Of a DNA stretch of 64,000 nt, positions 9,364 to 18,936 are shown one piece after another. Both the position numbers and the translations under genes were made by a program. The stretch comes from Amoebidium appalachense (Eukaryota; Ichthyosporea): NCBI GenBank assembly GCA_963693365.1, contig CAVNZM010000011.1, positions 7,874,001-7,938,000 of the forward strand, written 5' to 3'. Below the pieces are notes generated by a model. It was not told the origin of the DNA, searched no databases, and worked only from the letters and a program-made list of their open reading frames with translations. Within the stretch, counting starts at the first letter, position 1. The number at the start of each line of letters is the position of its first letter.

Positions 9364-12300
9364 GTGGGTAGTTATTGAAAAAACCAATAATGTCTAGGTA
9401 ACATACTATGTACATATACTATGCTACAAAGGGGGTTCTATACGAGCTACAACGTTGTGTTTTTTTCGTGTGACCCTCGTACTCCAGGGGCACATTCACC
9501 ATCCCCCCCATAAACTTTGTGGTAAAGTTCTCGTGCTAGAAGCTGTTCTGTGGGTAGTTATTGAAACAACCAATAATGTCTAGGTAACACATGGACATAT
9601 ACTATGCTACAAGGGGGGTCTATTCGAGCTACAACATTGTGTTTTTTTCGTGTGACCCTAGTACTCCAGGGGCACATTTTCCATCCCCCCCATAAACTTT
9701 GTGGTAAATTTCCCGTGCTAGAAGCTGTTCTGTGGGTAGTTATTGAAAAAACCAATAATGTCTAGGTAACATACTATGTACATATACTATGCTACAAGGG
9801 GGGTTTTTTACGAGCTACAACGTTGTGTTTTTTTCGTGTGACCCTCGTACTCCAGGGGCACATTCACCATCCCCCCCATAAACTTTGTGGTAAAGCTCTC
9901 GTGCTAGAGGCTGTTCTGTGGGTAGTTATTGAAAAAACGAATAATGTCTAGGTAACACATGTACATATACTATGCGACAAGGGGGGTTCTATTCGAGCTA
10001 CAATGTTGTGTTTTTTTCGTGTGACCCTCGTACTCCAGGGGCACATTCACCATCCACCCCATAAACTTTGTGGTAAATCTCTCGTGCTAGAGGCTGTTCT
10101 GTGGGTAGTTATTGAAAAACCAATAATGTCTAGGTAACATATGTACATATACTATGCTACAAGGGGGGTTCTATACGAGCTACAACGTTGTGTTTTTTTC
10201 GTGTGACCCTCGTACTCCAGGGGCACATTCACCATCCCCCATATAAACGTTGTGGTAAAGCTCTCGTGCTAGAAGCTGTTCTGTGGGTAGTTATTGAAAA
10301 AACCAATAATGTCTAGGTAACACATGTACATATGCTATGCTACAAGGGGGGTTTTATACGAGCTACAACGTTGTGTTTTTTTCGTGTGACCCTTGTACTC
10401 CAGGGGCACATTCACCATCCCCCCCATACACTTTGTGGTAAATGTCTCGTGCTAGAAGCTGTTCTGTGGGTAGTTATTGAAACAACCAATAATGTCTAGG
10501 TAACACATGGACATATACTATGCTACAAGGGGGGTCTATTCGAGCTACAACGTTGTGTTTTTTTCGTGTGACCCTCGTACTCCAGGGGCACATTCTCCAT
10601 CCCCCCCATAAACTTTGTGGTAAATATCTCGTGCTAGAAGCTGTTCTGTGGGTAGTTATTGAAAAAACCAATAATGTCTAGGTAACATACTATGTACATA
10701 TACTATGCTACAAGGGGGGTTCTATACGAGCTACAACGTTGTGTTTTTTTCGTGTGACCCTCGTACTCCAGGGGCACATTCACCATCCCCCCCATAAACT
10801 TTGTGGTAAAGCTCTCGTGCTAGAAGCTGTTCTGTGGGTAGTTATTGAAAAAACGAATAATGTCTAGGTAACACATGTACTTATACTATGCTACAAGGGG
10901 GGTTCTATTCGAGCTACAATGTTGTTTTTTTTTTCGTGTGACCCTCGTACTCCAGGGGCACATTCACCATCCACCCCATAAACTTTGTGGTAAATCTCTC
11001 GTGCTAGAGGCTGTTCTGTGGGTAGTTATTGAAAAACCAATAATGTCTAGGTAACATATGTACATATACTATGCTACAAGGGGGGTTCTATACGAGCTAC
11101 AACGTTGTGTTTTTTTCGTGTGACCCTCGTACTCCAGGGGCACATTTACCATCCCCCATATAAACGTTGTGGTAAAGCTCTCGTGCTAGAAGCTGTTCTG
11201 TGGGTAGTTATTGAAAAAACCAATAATGTCTAGGTAACACATGTACATATGCTATGCTACAAGGGGGGTTTTATACGAGCTACAACGTTGTGTTTTTTTC
11301 GTGTGACCCTTGTACTCCAGGGGCACATTCACCATCCCCCCCATACACTTTGTGGTAAATGTCTCGTGCTAGAAGCTGTTTTGTGGGTAGTTATTGAAAC
11401 AACCAATAATGTCTAGGTAACACATGAACATATACTATGCTACAAGGGGGGTCTATTCGAGCTACAACGTTGTGTTTTTTTCGTGTGACCCTCGTACTCC
11501 AGGGGCACATTCTCCATCCCCCCCATAAACTTTGTGGTAAATTTCTCGTGCTAGAAGCTGTTCTGTGGGTAGTTATTGAAAAAACCAATAATGTCTAGGT
11601 AACATACTATGTACATATACTATGCTACAAGGGGGGTTCTATACGAGCTACAACGTTGTGTTTTTTTCGTGTGACCCTCGTACTCCAGGGGCACATTCAC
11701 CATCCCCCCCATAAACTTTGTGGTAAAGCTCTCGTGCTAGAAGCTGTTCTGTGGGTAGTTATTGAAAAAACGAATAATGTCTAGGTAACACATGTACTTA
11801 TACTATGCTACAAGGGGGGTTCTATTCGAGCTACAATGTTGTTTTTTTTTCGTGTGACCCTCGTACTCCAGGGGCACATTCACCATCCACCCCATAAACT
11901 TTGTGGTAAATCTCTCGTGCTAGAGGCTGTTCTGTGGGTAGTTATTGAAAAACCAATAATGTCTAGGTAACATATGTACATATACTATGCTACAAGGGGG
12001 GTTCTATACGAGCTACAACGTTGTGTTTTTTTCGTGTGACCCTCGTACTCCAGGGGCACATTTACCATCCCCCATATAAACGTTGTGGTAAAGCTCTCGT
12101 GCTAGAAGCTGTTCTGTGGGTAGTTATTGAAAAAACCAATAATGTCTAGGTAACACATGTACATATGCTATGCTACAAGGGGGGTTCTATACGAGCTACA
12201 ACGTTGTGTTTTTTTCGTGTGACCCTTGTACTCCAGGGGCACATTCACCATCCCCCCCATACACTTTGTGGTAAATGTCTCGTGCTAGAAGCTGTTCTGT

Positions 12301-13411
12301 GGGTAGTTATTGAAACAACCAATAATGTCTAGGTAACACATGGACATATACTATGCTACAAGGGGGGTCTATTCGAGCTACAACATTGTGTTTTTTTCGT
12401 GTGACCCTCGTACTCCAGGGGCACATTCTCCATCCCACCCATAAACTTTGTGGTAAGTTTCTCGTGCTAGAAGCTGTTCTGTGGGTAGTTATTGAAAAAA
12501 CAAATAATGTCTAGGTAACATACTATGTACATATACTATGCTACAAAGGGGGTTCTATACGAGCTACAACGTTGTGTTTTTTTCGTGTGACCCTCGTACT
12601 CCAGGGGCACATTCACCATCCCCCCCACAAACGTTGTGGTAAATCTCTCGTGCTAGAGGCTGTTCTGTGGGTAGTTATTGAAAAACCAATAATGTCTAGG
12701 TAACATATGTACATATACTATGCTACAAGGGGGGTTCTATACGAGCTACAACGTTGTGTTTTTTTCGTGTGACCCTCGTACTCCAGGGGCACATTCACCA
12801 TCCCCCCCACAAACGTTCTGGTAAATTTCTCGTGCTAGAGGCTGTTCTGTGGGTAGTTATTGAAAAAACCAAAAATGTGTAAGAAACATATGTACATGTA
12901 CTATGCTACAAGGGGGGTTCTATACGAGCTACAACGTTGTGTTTTTTTCGTGTGACCCTCGTACTGCAGGGGCACATTCACCATCCCCGGCATAAACGTT
13001 TTGGTAAATAAAACGCAGTAGGCCGTCGAATGTGGCGGGGCCTCCGGCAGTGTCCACGCAATAAAAAGTGTGTAAACCCCTAACACAATGTACATAATAC
13101 TATGCTACACGGGGGGTTCTATTCGAGCTACAAGGTTGTGTTTTTTTCGTGTGACCCTCGTACTCCAGGGGCACATTTACCATCCCCCCCATAAACTTTG
13201 TGGTAAAATTCTCGTGCTAGAGGCTGTTCTGTGGGTAGTTATTGAAAAACCAATAATGTCTAGGTAACATATGTAGTATACTATGCTACAAGGTGGGTTC
13301 TATACGAGCTACAACGTTGTGTTTTTTTCGTGTGACCCTCCTACTCCAGGGGCACATTCACCATCCCCCCTTATAATTTGTGGTGAATTTCTCGTGGTAG
13401 AAGCTACTCTG
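9364..13411. repeat. ~183-bp satellite array, about 22 monomers, with 5-mer higher-order units
   Basis: Monomers were counted from successive GTGGGTAGTTATTG starts (9364, 9550, 9732, 9918, 10101, 10283, 10466, 10648, 10834 and so on), giving lengths of 182-186 bp. Each carries CGTGTGACCCTCGTACTCC and CTCGTGCTAGA. Variant monomers recur in a fixed order of five: the GAAACAACC variant returns at 9565, 10481, 11397 and 12314, a period of 916-917 bp. A divergent monomer near 12990-13090 holds an unrelated ~80-bp insert. No coding function is credible. Confidence 0.9.
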
Positions 13412-13805
13412 TGGGTAGTTATTGAAAAAACCCGATGCTTATAAGTAACGCATGCACAAATTGTCATCATAGCATTATACTACCACAGTAGTTGGTCGAC
13501 AATCGAGTGATACAGCATGGTGACAGGATACGAATTCACCGAGGACTCACTCAACGAGATGAACGAGCTATAATACATAGGGAAAGGGGGGGGGATTCAA
13601 CGGTTAATAACGTGCAGGGGATTGTTGGGAGCACAACCAAACTTTGCATTAGGCAGTTTCTCTGTGTGGGGGGTCTAACAAAACCGGTCGGAATGGGGGG
13701 ATATCACCACTTTCATTCCGCGGCCACCTGATGAGCCTCATCCGCTTTCCATGAGGCGTGCAAAAACAAATTCACATGTCAGTTGCGCCCGTTAGATAAT
13801 CTCCT

Positions 13806-14008
13806 TGTGATCATTATGATGACCGTATGGATTTTGGTATGTGATCACTATAATGATCGTATGAGGCATAGAATGAGATCATTATGATGATCGTATGGGG
13901 GTATAACTAGCGATCCTTATGGTGGTCGTATGGGGCATATAATGAGATCATTATAATGATCGTATGGGGGTATAATTAGCGATCCTTATGGTGGTCGTAT
14001 GGGGCTTC
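13806..14008. repeat. Palindromic minisatellite (GATCATTATAATGATC type)
   Basis: Alternating units such as GAGATCATTATAATGATCGT and AGCGATCCTTATGGTGGTCG repeat through this stretch. The 16-bp unit GATCATTATAATGATC is a perfect palindrome. The same array is at 26520-26730. It is absent from block copy 3. Confidence 0.7.
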
Positions 14009-14057
14009 TATGAAAAACTACTCCGGGGGTCATTCATTCCCAGGACACCCCTACCCC

Positions 14058-14059
<2 letters not shown>

Positions 14060-14131
<72 letters not shown>

Positions 14132-14165
14132 AAACTATTGTACTTATACATTATAAAAACCCCAA

Positions 14166-14198
<33 letters not shown>

Positions 14199-14220
14199 TA
14201 TATGATATATATATATATAC
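14060..14220. repeat. Paired (AT)n tracts
   Basis: A 68-bp (AT)n tract and a second, shorter tract (about 14168-14220). Each is followed by the same short sequence ACATAAAACTATTGTACTT. The equivalent region in copy 2 starts at about 26783. The next ~490 bp to 14714 hold no recognisable gene. Confidence 0.8.
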
Positions 14221-14714
14221 ACATAAAACTATTGTACTTATACATTATAAAAACAGTATTTATTATTGCAGAATTCGCCGTTTCTTATTAGTTTACAGAC
14301 GTCGGAAACCTCATATTAAGATGCTTAGAATCGCCTTCACAGTATGCTTTGTTTTCGACGTCGACGATACCCATCATGTTAGCCTACACAGTATACATAC
14401 GTAGAACAGGCTTACGACGTCCATATCACATCTATAGCATTGGAATAGGTGCTACATTTGTTTAATGGACGGTGTAAACGCATGCACAGCATGTCCATAG
14501 GATGACGTTGGCATATACACATGAGGGTCGAGAAATCAGTGGACCTCTTTATTACCCTGTAACATGCTTGTCGACGTCGACGATGGGTTTTCAGCTTTTC
14601 CATCCATTAAAATGTCGAGGGTACCAAACGCAGCCACTCAGGTATCGTAAACTACTCCGAACCCGTCGTCGACGTCGTAGAGGGGTTTCCGATGGGGGAG
14701 GAAGATTGCTGATG

Positions 14715-15017
14715 ACGGTCGTTCCTCTCGCAGCCGTCGTTCTCTGGCCGTTCCAAACCCAACCCCAGCCGTTATCTGCTCTCCAGCGGCGCCAAAGTCA
14801 ACCTGCGCGTCAAAGAACGTTCGGGTGCCTGCGTCGCTCCTTGCCCGGGCTGCAGCGCTGCGTCAGTCACCCAGTCAGTCACCCACGGCATGGTTCGTTC
14901 CTTCCCGTGCCAGGTAGGGAGTGGTGGAGCACACCTGTGCCTGCTTGTGATTGATCCACAGGCACCGGCTCATGTATCCCCTTGCTGGGGCTGGTAAAGA
15001 CGACGTTGGCATAAGAA
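14715..15017 (+). pseudogene. YR copy D0: ORF1 scrap fused to ORF3 tail and B1
   Basis: Bases 14715-14820 are ORF1 sequence (GGTCGTTCCTCTCGCAGCC onward). At about 14820 they jump to the last ~60 bp of ORF3 and then B1, ending ATAAGAA at 15017. The left junction with the satellite block is the same as at 27429, where the copy still has its whole body, so this is that copy after an internal deletion of about 3.3 kb. Both share a two-base loss in B1 (TTGTGATTGATCC). Confidence 0.75.
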
Positions 15018-15521
15018 TATTAAGTTTGTAAACGTGTTTTCTTTGCAGGAGAATTAGATAGCCCCGTTGGAGTAACATTGTGTGTTGCGAGTGTGCTGTA
15101 AACTTCGTGGTAGTATAATGCTGTAGGCCATGGTGTGTTTGATGTGTGTGCAAAGTTTCAGGCTGCTAGCATTTTTATTTAGGGAGCTGTAGCTGTTTTT
15201 ATGTTCTGTGGGATATGCCATATGGATATTTTGATGAGTTTGAGTTATATCTAGTCCGAAATGGGCGGCAATCGATTTGGTCTTTATGATCTAGGGGTTT
15301 TAGCCACTTGTGAAAATTTTTCATTGGTTGATGTGCAGCAAAAATTCCATTTTGGTAGATTTCATGGATTTGATAGGTTCTAAGTCATTTCTTCATATTT
15401 CCATAGGCAAAAATGTGGGCCGCGCTCTATAATGAGCTTGCGCGGCCCCAGGGAGGTCAGTTGCGGCGCTACTGAGCGCGTTTAGGTCTCTTTAGGCCCA
15501 ATTTTTTAGCTAAGTTTTTGC
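15018..15521 (+). repeat. A1 split direct repeat of copy D
   Basis: This begins TATTAAGTTTGTAAACG directly after a B1 end (ATAAGAA) and diverges from A2 only after GCTAAGTTTTTGC. It contains TTTCTTTGCAGGAG near its start and the GC palindrome at 15417-15448. The leader 15522-15748 (GCAACTCTAGTCCCCG onward) separates it from ORF1. Confidence 0.85.
15417..15448 (+). promoter_or_regulatory. TATA-like element inside a GC-rich palindrome, candidate promoter
   Basis: GGGCCGCGC (15417-15425) and GCGCGGCCC (15440-15448) are perfect inverted repeats flanking CTATAATGAGC, with an inner GCTC/GAGC pairing. The structure is kept in every A repeat, although a variant has CTATATAATG (46.8 and 51.7 kb). It sits about 300 bp before ORF1 and is followed by a small GCGCT/AGCGC hairpin. 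A promoter role is inferred from its position and TATA-like core. Confidence 0.4.
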
Positions 15522-15748
15522 AACTCTAGTCCCCGTTTTTCGCGCTCTTGTTCGTTTTTTCTCTAGTTTTTTTTGCCCAGGAGCGCGCGCTTAGCTTCGG
15601 CAGCATCTGGTAAGAGTTTTGCGTGCGCGCCGTTGCGTTTTAGCTGGTTTTCGGACGTTTTTTGCGGTGTCGGTTTTCCCACGTTTTTTGCATTTTCCAG
15701 TCTTCGTTTTCAAGTTTTCGTGCTCTAGTCTGGTTTGTGAGCATTGCA

Positions 15749-16804
15749 ATGGCCCCTCCATCTGCTCTGGTCGCCAAGGGGGCCGCTCTCCTCGAAAAGC
15801 TTTTGGAGATCTCTACCGATGCGGACGACGCAAGTCTCAAAAGTCTGGCCGTTTTGCAGTCCAACGCCCTCCCCTGGAACAGCCTGCCGGCAGAAACCGT
15901 CAACAGTGTGGTTTCAGCCCTCAAGGCGCGCTCGGTGGCTTTTGATGACCCTGAGATGGTCGGTTGGAAAGTCACCGACCAGCTGCACTTGCTCTGTCGC
16001 ACTCCTCGCAGCGGCCGTGCCTCCCCCCCACCTGGGTCGCCCTCTCCCCAGCGGCGTTCTGACGGTGTAGACGTCCAAGAGCAGCTGCAGGCGCTTTCTG
16101 CCCAAGTGCAAGCCCTCTCTGTTGCCCAGTCTGGTCGCCCCAAGAAGCCCTCTGCCGGCGGCCTGCTGAGCACGCTGTCTGCGCGGGCAAAGGGTAAGGA
16201 GCCTGTCTATGCGTACGACACCGGCAGTGAAGACACCCCAGCGTCGAGTGAGGATTCTGATTCCAGCAGCAGTGGCTACGGTCGTTCCTCTCGCCGCCGT
16301 CGTTCCTCTGGCCGTTCCAAACCCACCCCCAGCCGTTATCTGCTCTCCAGCGGTGCCAAAGTCAACCTGCGCGTCAAAGAACGTCTGGCCCCTTCCTACC
16401 TCAAGAGCACCTTGGCTGACCAGGCCTCGGTCACTGCGGCTGTCCACGCGGCGGATTGGGTCAGCTACCGCAACAAACGGGAGGCTCTGACGCTTGCCCG
16501 TATGCTGGATCTGCTGCTGGCCACCGACCCTAAGGCCCGCAAGGAGTCACCTGCTGTGGAAGTTGGTGTGCGCCGTCTGCTGGCTGTGCAGACTGCTGAT
16601 CAGTCCAACGGGGACTGGGCTGTTGCAGAGCAGTTTGAGGAGCTCCCTGCGCGCAGCCTGCCCCTGCCCCCTGCCTTGGCCACCCGGGCTGTTCGTCAAG
16701 CCAAGACCCTCGCCGAAGTCACCCGGGCTCGGCGCGGTCCCGGCAGTGGCCCATCCGGAGCCGGTCCATCGACCCCTCCGGGGACCGGTGGCCACAGGGC
16801 CTAA
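15749..16804 (+). CDS. ORF1, Gag-like protein of the Ngaro-like element (copy D)
   Basis: A 351-aa open frame starting MAPPSALVAKG. Visible parts are an N-terminal helical stretch (5-60), a Pro/Ser-rich linker (86-105), a probable coiled coil (about 106-128, VQEQLQALSAQVQALS), a Ser/Asp tract followed by an Arg/Ser basic patch (159-190), a C-terminal helical region with LRVKERLAPSYLKS and ARMLDLLL (about 205-300), and a Gly/Pro-rich tail. No CCHC knuckle or protease motif is visible. By position it is the Gag of the element, presumably binding RNA and assembling particles; that role is inferred. The start is shared by all copies, and upstream in-frame codons lie in the untranslated leader. 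ORF2 begins 77 bp downstream. Confidence 0.82.
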   Translation: MAPPSALVAKGAALLEKLLEISTDADDASLKSLAVLQSNALPWNSLPAETVNSVVSALKARSVAFDDPEMVGWKVTDQLHLLCRTPRSGRASPPPGSPSPQRRSDGVDVQEQLQALSAQVQALSVAQSGRPKKPSAGGLLSTLSARAKGKEPVYAYDTGSEDTPASSEDSDSSSSGYGRSSRRRRSSGRSKPTPSRYLLSSGAKVNLRVKERLAPSYLKSTLADQASVTAAVHAADWVSYRNKREALTLARMLDLLLATDPKARKESPAVEVGVRRLLAVQTADQSNGDWAVAEQFEELPARSLPLPPALATRAVRQAKTLAEVTRARRGPGSGPSGAGPSTPPGTGGHRA

Positions 16805-16881
16805 ACGGCCCTTTGGGGGTTCGGCACGCGGTTCTGTATATTATTTTCTTGTGGCTTCCTGCCACGTGCCCTTGATTAAAT

Positions 16882-18936
16882 ATGCCCCCTAATTTTTCTA
16901 AGGATTCCACAGCTATGCCACGTCATGTCTTTGCCGCCTCTGATTTGTTTCCTGTTCCGGCCATTCCTGTGCCGGACCGTTCTGGACAAGCCCGTCTACG
17001 GAGTCAACGCCGTCGGCAACGTCTGTCTCACCGCCTGAAGGGGGTTACCTTGGCTAACCGTTGTCTTGGTGCCCTCAACGAGCTGTGGGCAGGCGGCCCT
17101 TGCCCATTCCCGACCCGGTTGGTGAACAGTCACCACCATGCCCTGTGGACCTTTGTCCTTAGGGCCAGCTACGATGCTATACGCGCGGGTGTCTACGACG
17201 CTCAGCCTGCGAGTAGTGTCTTGGCTGCGTTCCCCGCGGCCTACCCTGTATTGACAGGATGGCTACCTCTCACGGCGGCAAATGCCGCTTTGCCACCCCC
17301 TGGGGTTGGAGCCACAGTGGACGTGTTGCAGTTTTTGTCTCCTACGCTGCAGCCGTTTTTGGCCAACTGCGACGGCGGCCTTCTCAAGCCTGTTCCGCCG
17401 ACGCCTGCAGAGCTGCGCCGCATCCGACCGGCGCATCACGTACCCAGTGGGGAATACGGTCCCCTGCTTCTTCGGCTTCAAGACTGCGGCATGGTGCACT
17501 ATTTCGAGGCGAAGGAAAAACCACTGGCCATCAATGGGCTGTTTGGGGTCCCCAAAGACACCAGAGCCCGCGTCATTTTTGACGGCCGCCGTGGCAACCT
17601 GTTCTTTGCCCGTGATCATCCTGCCCTCCAGGTGCACCTGCCCAACCCTGCCGATTTTGCCGATCTGTTGCTGGGGCCTGAGGATTGCCTCTATTTTGGC
17701 AAGTCGGACATGGACAACCAGTTCCATCGTCTTCTTGCCCCCGAGTGGCTGTGGCGGTACTTCGGATTGCCGCCTGTGTCTTCGGAGGCTGTTGGCATTT
17801 CTGGGCCCGACCGGCTTGTGTACCCGGCCCTCAAGACCGTGCCCATGGGCTGGGTGCATTCTGTGCTTGTGGCTCAAGACGTCCATGGGCAGTTGGCTGA
17901 CCGAGCCGGCATGCCCCGCATTGAGCGCCTCTGTGCGATAGTGCCGCGGCCTGTGGAGGCCACGCAGCATGCCCTGTATGTGGACGACTGTGGCTGGGTC
18001 GGCACAGATGCCACCGCCATCAATCGTCAGCGTGAATCGTATCATGGCGTCACCGGCCCGGCTGGTCTTCCCTCCAATGTCAAGAAGGATGTGGCTGCTG
18101 GTTCGTCGTCCTCTATGGTGCTGGTAGGCCTGGAAATGCATCGCTCTGGGATATTGCGCCCGTCTGGCGCATCCTTGTGCCGTCTGGTGGCGGAAACCCA
18201 GGCCGTGTTGCGTCGTGGTGTCGTCACGCAGCTCCGTTTGCAGCAGTTGCTTGGTGGTTGGGTGTGGGCGGCACTGCTGCAGCGGCCGCTTTTGTCGGTT
18301 CTGAGTGCCGTCTACAGTTTTGTGGAGCAGCTGGGGGGTCGGGAACAGCCCCTTCCCCCGCCCGTGGTGTGGGAGCTTCAGGCGATGTGTGCTTTGGCCC
18401 CTTTGATGCGTTGTGATTTGCGTTCTGGGTTTGCTAGCACCATGTTCTGCACTGATGCTTCCTTGTTGGGTGGTGCAGTGGTGTCCCGGGTGCTTCCAGC
18501 AACGCTTCTCCGCGAAGTGCTGCCTCACTGCAACCGGCGTGGCCACTACAGCCAGCTGTCTGGTCCTGTGCACGAGCCAAGCCCGTCCGCCCCCCCGGCA
18601 CCTATCCTGGCAGCTGTTGGTGGCCGGTGGACCACCAACATCAGTCATCGTTGGCGCCACTCCGACCACATCAACATTCTGGAGGGAGAAGCCTTGCTCC
18701 TGGGGCTTCGTCGATTAGGTCGGTCTACGGCTGCCCGGGGCTCCCGCTACCTTTGGGGCCTTGATTCGACGGCGCTGCTTGGGGCTGTTGCTAAGGGTCG
18801 TTCAGCATCCCGACGCCTGAACCGTGTATGCCGCCAGGTGGCTGCCTACAAGCTTGCCCTCGACATTCGTTTGTATTGTGTGTGGCTGCCGTCAGCCCAC
18901 AATCCTGCAGATGGTCCCTCGCGGTTTTCTGGCTGA
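16882..18936 (+). CDS. ORF2, reverse transcriptase and RNase H (copy D)
   Basis: A 684-aa frame starting MPPNFSKDS. The RT spans about 180-420: motif A is FGKSDMDNQFHRLL with catalytic Asp276; motif B-like is KTVPMGWVHSVLVAQ; motif C is ALYVDDCGWVG with Asp368/Asp369. RNase H spans about 515-684: MFCTDASLLGG (Asp525), LEGEALLLGL (Glu603), GLDSTALLG (Asp628) and PSAHNPADGPSRF (Asp677). This acidic set and spacing fit the DIRS-type RT-RNase H. It would copy element RNA into DNA. No protease, integrase or methyltransferase is seen. Complete copies also exist at 37931-39985 (intact) and, damaged, elsewhere. A long antisense frame across the same bases is a composition effect. Confidence 0.92.
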   Translation: MPPNFSKDSTAMPRHVFAASDLFPVPAIPVPDRSGQARLRSQRRRQRLSHRLKGVTLANRCLGALNELWAGGPCPFPTRLVNSHHHALWTFVLRASYDAIRAGVYDAQPASSVLAAFPAAYPVLTGWLPLTAANAALPPPGVGATVDVLQFLSPTLQPFLANCDGGLLKPVPPTPAELRRIRPAHHVPSGEYGPLLLRLQDCGMVHYFEAKEKPLAINGLFGVPKDTRARVIFDGRRGNLFFARDHPALQVHLPNPADFADLLLGPEDCLYFGKSDMDNQFHRLLAPEWLWRYFGLPPVSSEAVGISGPDRLVYPALKTVPMGWVHSVLVAQDVHGQLADRAGMPRIERLCAIVPRPVEATQHALYVDDCGWVGTDATAINRQRESYHGVTGPAGLPSNVKKDVAAGSSSSMVLVGLEMHRSGILRPSGASLCRLVAETQAVLRRGVVTQLRLQQLLGGWVWAALLQRPLLSVLSAVYSFVEQLGGREQPLPPPVVWELQAMCALAPLMRCDLRSGFASTMFCTDASLLGGAVVSRVLPATLLREVLPHCNRRGHYSQLSGPVHEPSPSAPPAPILAAVGGRWTTNISHRWRHSDHINILEGEALLLGLRRLGRSTAARGSRYLWGLDSTALLGAVAKGRSASRRLNRVCRQVAAYKLALDIRLYCVWLPSAHNPADGPSRFSG

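Larger units (their letters stand above)
7251..14714. repeat. Duplicated complex block, copy 1 (microsatellites, satellite array, AT tract)
   Basis: From CTAATCCCTTGACAG at 7251 the sequence is near-identical to 21094-27428 and, up to about 13570, to 56577-61808. In order it contains: short repeats with GGACAAAGAGCCGGTACCC (7392, 7552, 7612 regions); a G run at about 7750-7771; (AC)n at 7990-8045; a ~23-bp minisatellite; (CA/CG)n at 8632-8825; poly-C runs at 8882-8912, 9070-9087 and 9219-9250; the satellite array; a palindromic minisatellite; and (AT)n. The left 500 bp present in the other two copies are missing here. I find no credible gene; the open frames inside are low-complexity or satellite translations. 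Confidence 0.8.

Noticed and set aside
9558-9755. Repeated 65-codon frames in the satellite (9558, 10474, 11391, 23566)
   Set aside because: They recur only with the monomer period and change with homopolymer length, so they are satellite translations.
17263-18669. 468-codon open frame antisense to ORF2 (also at 28413-29819)
   Set aside because: It overlaps the RT-RNase H exactly, encodes a low-complexity His/Arg/Gln-rich product, and is broken in other copies in step with ORF2 indels. It is a GC-composition shadow.
16882-18936. DIRS-type methyltransferase domain in ORF2
   Set aside because: No sequence remains after the RNase H C-terminal motif, and no methyltransferase motif is visible elsewhere in the element.
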